A model generated the notes under the pieces. The model saw only the letters and a program-made list of their open reading frames with translations. It was not told the DNA's origin and did no database searches. From Trypanosoma brucei gambiense DAL972 (taxonomy: Eukaryota > Euglenozoa > Kinetoplastea > Trypanosomatida > Trypanosomatidae): a stretch of DNA of 64,000 bases. The stretch lies in assembly GCF_000210295.1 (NCBI RefSeq), contig NC_026739.1:1026262-1090261 (forward strand), written 5' to 3'. Position numbers and translations under genes: made by a program. Below, piece by piece: positions 58,916 through 64,000 of the stretch (position 1 is the first letter of the stretch; the number at the start of each line of letters is the position of its first letter).

Positions 58916-61300
58916 ATGTCGGAGCCGACTACACCAATAGAACCTAACTGCCTTTCATCAAGTGAGTGCGTGCGACGTGTCGCCAAATTGCTCGAGCAAC
59001 TTGATGCCGCTGGCCTGCGGTATGACCCCGCGCAACCCCCAGCTCCCGATGCGGTGGAGAATATTCTTATTACGGACAAGTGGAGTTGTCGAACCTGCGG
59101 TGCGACTGATGTGAGCACATGCCCTCATACTGGCCGCCCGCATCGCAGGTATCTTGTTCGCATCGCGCAAGACATTTTGCGGCTCATCGGTGCGAGAACT
59201 GGTCAGTTTGTCGTACGTCCGCCGAAGATGTCCAGCAGCATGGACGGGAGGTCGCGGTTGCGCAGTTTGCGTCGTGTGACGATGAACCCTCAGGCTCTTC
59301 TGTTGGCGTACTATTATGCTATTCCCTCGTGCGAAGAGGTGGATTCACTCGTTACTGAATGCGCTCAGCACTTCTTGGTTTTGTTGGGTCACCTTAATCA
59401 GTACGGAGCGCAGGGGGAAGTGAGTGGAGAGTACGCCGACGCACTTCTTTCATCGACAGCCCTCATGTGGCGTGAATACAGCAGAAGGATAGCAGAGGGA
59501 CTGGACCTGTCTAAAATCACGGACCGCCAAGCTTGTAAGGATACCCTCGTTAATGCAACGAAGGAGACTTATTTGGCCGTCGCACGGGAAATCCGAATCT
59601 CTCCATCCAATGAATGTTTGAACGCGTTCCTCCAGCTTCTCCGCGTGCGCTTGGGACGTGTGGCACCGCAAGAGGATTTGGACAAACTTGAGGCGAGCGA
59701 CCAGCAGCAGCAACGCTATGACGATGATGAGGAACAGGCAGAATTAAATCGCCATGGGAAGTGTAGTCTCAACAGGACCTCCCTTCTACAATCCTCCGCT
59801 CCTCCTGTTCTTCTGTCGGAGGGCAACACGAGTGGATCTGATGCAGAAGCGCCTTCGCCTGTTGCCATTGGTCCCCCGCTGCCGCCAAATTGGTACATCG
59901 ACGAGCACGGCCGCTCAAGACCACCACAGGTAACTGAGGAGCAGCGTCGTAAGGAGAGGTTCTCCAGGATGGAGTTCCGTGCGAGAAAGGCGTATGAAAC
60001 GGTAATTAAAGTGCCTGAGCAGAAGGATGATCCTCTAAAGAAAGAAGTTATCGCTGCGCTGAACGATGCGCAACTCGGGATCCTTGCGGAGCAGTGCAAT
60101 CAACAACCGCCGGATTTGCGTAATGTCCCCTCTTTCCTAAACCTTGTTGTTGAAGGCCTGTTGAATGCCCTTCCGCGTCGCCTGCGGTCACGTGTCGAGC
60201 AGGAGGTGCGCGACGTTTTGGATTGGAGGGTTGTGCGTCGGTCCGTAATGGGTAGTCCGGGGAACATTTCGGTCCTCACGCGGTACGTAATGGGAAAGGT
60301 AGCGCAATATGGGGCGCCGGCGAAGTCAGAGGAGACTCTGAGCCTCGCGGAGCGTATCAGTGAGGATCTGGAAAAGTGCCTCCCAGACTTGGGGACTGCA
60401 GTTGCCAACGCTTTTCGAGTCATGTTCTCTTCTATCCGCCAGCTGCACGAAGACGTAGCTCACTACTCATTACTGTATATAGCCCCCCAACTTCGGGACA
60501 ATGCGGTGCCTTTTATGCGAGAGTTTATTGTTGAGTGCCTGCCGTCTGTAGAAAAGTGGGAGAGCTCACTTGCTTTTGTAAGGCGGTACTTTAATGATGA
60601 GCGTGTAACGGCGTGGATAGCTTCGCCCGTCGCAGCGTCGCTAACAATTGTGACGGAGAGCGCAAAGCGACTCCGCGGATGTTTGGTATTTGGGCTGATA
60701 GATCTCCTGCGCAGTAGTGGTTGTCAGCCGAACGAACGGTGGCATGATTATCCGACAGAATGTTTCTTCTTTGAGAAACCGATTGTTTTTTTTGCTGCGA
60801 ATGCCGTACAGGAGTGTGCCTTGTTGCTGCTGCTCTCAGGAACGGTTTCTACTATCTTTCGAGCCAAGGGGATGGATTCTGCCACCATTAACGGTATTCT
60901 AAAGCAACTACACGACAAGTTTCGTCGTTTACTCTCCGAGCAACTGACACTCTCTCTTTTGAAGACGTGTGTAAGTGATTTGATGAGGAAAGTGCTGGTT
61001 GAAACGAAACCCGAGTGTGATCTTACCGATGCGGAAGTTCAGCAGCTCAATGGCGCTGTCGAGAAAATGACCGACACGGGCTCCACCTTGTACATGACCT
61101 TCGAGAAGAGAATTATATTATTTATCGAAGCGGTTCTGGCACGCGGGGAAAATGACCCTGCACCACTTGGCCTGGTAACCGATTCCCTGAAGCAAGTTGC
61201 GGCTTTACTCCAACGCGCGCTGACTCTCAATTGGGAAGTTTATCGCCTCGTTTATGATGGATTGCTCTCTCATGTTGAGCAGCAGGAGGCGTCCGCTTAG
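58916..61300 (+). CDS. TCP11-family protein with N-terminal Cys/His motif, 794 aa
   Basis: The ATG at 58916 lies six bases after a TTTTCTTTAG acceptor, so the hydrophobic open stretch upstream is 5' flanking sequence. Residues about 420-770 match the TCP11 (T-complex protein 11) domain: LVVEGLLNALPRRLRSRVEQ, VLDWRVVRRSVMGSPGNI, and YVMGKVAQYGAPAK. TCP11 proteins act in sperm flagellar function and cAMP signalling in animals and in cell-wall/peroxide pathways in fungi (Sok1). The N-terminal region carries Cys58, Cys61, Cys69, His71 and His76 (CRTCG, then CPHTGRPH), a possible zinc site. A middle acidic and Gln-rich linker (DQQQQRYDDDEEQ) separates the parts. No membrane segment is likely in the mature product. 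Confidence 0.82.
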   Translation: MSEPTTPIEPNCLSSSECVRRVAKLLEQLDAAGLRYDPAQPPAPDAVENILITDKWSCRTCGATDVSTCPHTGRPHRRYLVRIAQDILRLIGARTGQFVVRPPKMSSSMDGRSRLRSLRRVTMNPQALLLAYYYAIPSCEEVDSLVTECAQHFLVLLGHLNQYGAQGEVSGEYADALLSSTALMWREYSRRIAEGLDLSKITDRQACKDTLVNATKETYLAVAREIRISPSNECLNAFLQLLRVRLGRVAPQEDLDKLEASDQQQQRYDDDEEQAELNRHGKCSLNRTSLLQSSAPPVLLSEGNTSGSDAEAPSPVAIGPPLPPNWYIDEHGRSRPPQVTEEQRRKERFSRMEFRARKAYETVIKVPEQKDDPLKKEVIAALNDAQLGILAEQCNQQPPDLRNVPSFLNLVVEGLLNALPRRLRSRVEQEVRDVLDWRVVRRSVMGSPGNISVLTRYVMGKVAQYGAPAKSEETLSLAERISEDLEKCLPDLGTAVANAFRVMFSSIRQLHEDVAHYSLLYIAPQLRDNAVPFMREFIVECLPSVEKWESSLAFVRRYFNDERVTAWIASPVAASLTIVTESAKRLRGCLVFGLIDLLRSSGCQPNERWHDYPTECFFFEKPIVFFAANAVQECALLLLLSGTVSTIFRAKGMDSATINGILKQLHDKFRRLLSEQLTLSLLKTCVSDLMRKVLVETKPECDLTDAEVQQLNGAVEKMTDTGSTLYMTFEKRIILFIEAVLARGENDPAPLGLVTDSLKQVAALLQRALTLNWEVYRLVYDGLLSHVEQQEASA

Positions 61301-62591
61301 TTTTTGTGCGAAATGTAGGTGTGAGTGGGGGCGCGCGTGTGGAGATACAATACGAGCTTGCATTTGTTTCCCCTCGCTGCTATATTATTTCCGATTTTTA
61401 CTTTTCTGCACCTTCGTTTTCGTTTCCCCTCTCTGTCGTTCCTCACTTGCTTCCCGTTTTGTGTTATGTTGCTGTCTTTTGTTTTTTTGTTTTTTGTTTT
61501 CCTATCACCAGGGGACGTACCGGAAGAGCGATCTGAAGCGAAAGCAGAAGTGTGGCCACCGCACAAGATGCGTGATGTAACATCACCAATTCTTATTGTA
61601 GTTGTATATTGAACCGTCAATGCTGCATCCGCTGTCTCCTTTGTCATTGTTCCGAGATCTACAAAAGTGTACATAACCTGGAGGAAAAAAAGAATTCAAT
61701 CAAAAAAAAAAGTCTCCTTACACACACCGGCGCCGCGATGAGGGAGGCCTACCTTTTTCCTACTTTTTTTTTGCCGCTATCTCGATTGGTCGCTTCTTTT
61801 TATCCCTATTTATTTATTTGCTTCTCCCCTCGTTTGTATATCTTCACGTAAATGTTCGATATATATATATATATTTATTTATTTATTTATACAATTGATA
61901 TTATACCTATGATGATTATTATTGTTATATTTTGTTGCACTTCACTATGGACGTATCGTAAGTATGCAGTTATCGTTTGGTACAACTGCAGTCATTCCAT
62001 TCGTGTTTGTTGTTGTCCCGTTTGTTTGTGTCCTCAGGCGGTTGATTTTTATTATATGAACAAACTCCATTCCGCGCGTGCTCTGAGTTTACTTCTATTT
62101 TTTGTTGTTATGTTTTATTTTCCCCCTGTTGTGCTCGCTGCTTCTATGCTTACCATTCACTATTTTCTCTCCATCTTTTTTTTTCTCGTTTTGTATTTTT
62201 CTCCTCGTATATGTGAGCCCACTGACCAATATCAACGGGGTTAACACACACAAAAAGTATATTACACGCGGTCCAAATACGTAGCAGAGACGGAGGAAAG
62301 GAAGGGAAAAAATAATAATTAAAACGCAAACTAAAATAAAAGGGAAGGCAATATTAATAGGGGCAAAGGAATAAGTGAGGCGGGATACGTAACAACAGCA
62401 GTGCTTAATAACAATAATAATAGAACAAAGGATAACAAGAGGGGAAAGGCACCAAGAAGAGGGTGTGGAGAATATACCAACGTGGAGGTTATTCACCACG
62501 CGATATTTTGATTTACCATAGCTTTATTATTGTTTTTTTTCTTTTTGAGGAGTTCGTGACATCTTAGCGGGTTTTGGGTCCCACAGGAATC
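61301..62591. other. Intergenic region before MKT1
   Basis: This 1.3-kb region is pyrimidine-rich at 61370-61510 and 62090-62220, with an AT/ATTT microsatellite at about 61859-61890. An acceptor cluster before MKT1 consists of a T-rich tract at 62521-62545 and AGs at about 62566 and 62586. No gene is seen. Confidence 0.5.
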
Positions 62592-64000
62592 ATGTACCCC
62601 CGACACGATGATGTGAGTTTGTTTCAACGTTTTGTTAATGATCACAAATTGGAGGAGAAGGGCCTTCCTCTCTATCAACTAGCGCAGCTCGAGGGAACGG
62701 ATCAGGTCATGTTGGGAGTGGATGGTACAAAGATTATTGACATGATTACGCAGGCGGTGCGGGAAAGAGAAAAGATGGCTATTTACACCTACACCACACC
62801 TTACACGGTGTACGAAAAAATAAATGAGTTTCGGACAATGTTTCAGTCTATCAAAAATTGTACCCCAGTTTTTGTTTTTAACGGTATCCAGTATTCTCCA
62901 GATTCTGCTGAGGAATTTGGAAGAGAGAAGAACGTGGTACCAAGCGAAGTAGCCGCTCTCACCGGGACGGACAGCTCGAGGTTGAGTAACACGACGAATG
63001 TTCGCTTTGCGGAGATTCACAAAAAAACCGCTAACCGATTTGTTGTGGAGGAGGATGTTGAAGGACAAATTATCAGAATTTTTCGATCAGAATTCAAGAA
63101 TACCATTCGTGCTCCTTACTTAGCCTGGGCTCAACTCTCCTCCTTCCGCCACTGTAACCACCGGCACATATCTGAAGTGTATGGTTGTTTGGAGCTACTT
63201 GCCTTCCCTGGCATTGATCGTGTTGTGACAAATATCAACCCAACAAGGGGAACTTTCGATGTGGTGTATAAGGCACGGGTTCTAGAGGCAGCTCGTTTGA
63301 GTGAAGAAGATCTGAGCAGCCTAATTTTGGTCGAGAGTCGGAGTCGTGTGATGAGGACTGTCACCCTTAAGTTTTCATCACTTGAGGATATGATAAAGAA
63401 GGTTGTTCGGTATAAGGGCTCCACTATTGGGGCTTCATTTGCACAACAACTTCACGAGGAGGCGATACGAGCCAGCGAGGCAAATCGCATGCGTGCGTCC
63501 AACCAAAGGGGCGCCGCATTTCGCAATCTCTCTGCGTTCGCAAGCCCGGTGCTAACCTTGACTCCACCCCACTGCCTTCCTCTACATTTTCTCTACGGGA
63601 TTCCGGGGTTTCCTCATGCCGACGCGGAGTCCTTCGTGGGGCTTCCGCTTCCGCCCGTGTTGTATTACATCATGTCAGCAGGGTTGCTGTCTCCGAGCCT
63701 CTTTGCTGCAGTCTCGCAGGAAACTGTGGTGGATGACTGGCCGCTTGTAGACTCCATCAAGTACAGAGACGTAGCTGAAACTGTATTGCCTCTGCGGGTG
63801 CAAACGATTTACCAGCTCGCCTGGACGATGAGCCGGGGCCTCGGTTCTATCTCATGGTTTCGTCGCTACAACGTCCTCCCGGCACGCGTGAGCAAATTGC
63901 ACGTGCCCCCAGCGATCCAACTTGATGGTTGGGCACTCCATAGCGTCACCGTACCCCGTGGCCTTCACCTCGTTGACGTGATGGAGTTCGCGCATCTCGC
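62592..64000 (+). CDS. MKT1: MKT1, post-transcriptional regulator (5' part, runs off window)
   Basis: The open frame starts at the ATG seven bases after the last AG acceptor and continues to the window edge, about 470 codons. Residues about 30-110 look like an XPG-N/PIN-type nuclease fold: LGVDG at 41-45 and TPVFVFNG at 91-98, the latter shared with yeast Mkt1. The expected catalytic acidic residues of active XPG/FEN nucleases are not evident, in line with Mkt1 being an inactive relative. In T. brucei MKT1 joins PBP1, LSM12 and RNA-binding proteins to increase mRNA stability and translation. Its presence on this chromosome arm agrees with my recollection of gene order. The related MKT1L protein is the alternative, considered less likely. 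Confidence 0.85.
   Translation, partial: MYPRHDDVSLFQRFVNDHKLEEKGLPLYQLAQLEGTDQVMLGVDGTKIIDMITQAVREREKMAIYTYTTPYTVYEKINEFRTMFQSIKNCTPVFVFNGIQYSPDSAEEFGREKNVVPSEVAALTGTDSSRLSNTTNVRFAEIHKKTANRFVVEEDVEGQIIRIFRSEFKNTIRAPYLAWAQLSSFRHCNHRHISEVYGCLELLAFPGIDRVVTNINPTRGTFDVVYKARVLEAARLSEEDLSSLILVESRSRVMRTVTLKFSSLEDMIKKVVRYKGSTIGASFAQQLHEEAIRASEANRMRASNQRGAAFRNLSAFASPVLTLTPPHCLPLHFLYGIPGFPHADAESFVGLPLPPVLYYIMSAGLLSPSLFAAVSQETVVDDWPLVDSIKYRDVAETVLPLRVQTIYQLAWTMSRGLGSISWFRRYNVLPARVSKLHVPPAIQLDGWALHSVTVPRGLHLVDVMEFAHL

Overview
The window is nuclear DNA of a trypanosomatid, most likely Trypanosoma brucei or a very close relative. The evidence is long head-to-tail arrays of intronless genes, pyrimidine tracts followed by AG before start codons (spliced-leader trans-splicing signals), and kinetoplastid hallmark genes in an order I recall from T. 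brucei chromosome 6: soluble HMG-CoA reductase, MORN1, a cationic amino acid transporter and MKT1. The species and chromosome come from recalled families and gene order, not from a database search.

There are two divergent polycistronic units. The left unit (about 1-12.5 kb) is read on the minus strand. From its promoter end outward it encodes two very small, probably mitochondrial proteins, an unrecognised 407-residue protein, an FKBP15/WAFL-like protein (WH1, degenerate FKBP fold, coiled coil), HMG-CoA reductase, an RRM protein, and a TPH coiled-coil protein resembling MNS1 that runs off the left edge.

The centre (about 12.5-19.9 kb) is a divergent strand-switch region with no confident gene. 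Its two flanks are GT-rich on the strand that reads outward, as described for T. brucei RNA polymerase II start regions. It also holds a probable decayed retroposon, two hairpins, a GT microsatellite and a 14-base G run.

The right unit (about 19.9-64 kb) is read on the plus strand: glutamyl-tRNA synthetase, DHX37/Dhr1-type helicase, ankyrin protein, small membrane protein, Shelph-type phosphatase, CFAP92-like protein, RAD23, CAT-family transporter, MORN1, BAR-like protein, ribosomal protein L9, an unrecognised 323-residue protein, multi-EF-hand protein, CCCH zinc-finger protein, CSE1 exportin, a PDZ/dynein-AAA6-like/WD40 protein, TCP11-family protein, and the first part of MKT1.

As usual in trypanosomatids, neighbouring genes share transcription but not necessarily function. 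Several concern the flagellum or cytoskeleton (MNS1-like, CFAP92-like, MORN1, EF-hand, dynein-like WD40, TCP11). Others concern RNA and protein handling (RRM, DHX37, CCCH, MKT1, L9, GluRS, RAD23, CSE1). Several starts were moved downstream from the longest frame to the first ATG after a splice-acceptor-like signal. The most notable leads are the PDZ/dynein-AAA6-like/WD40 architecture, the splice-site layout that could give GluRS two N-termini, a phosphatase with a substituted phosphate-binding arginine, and a perfect 15-bp hairpin in one 3' region.
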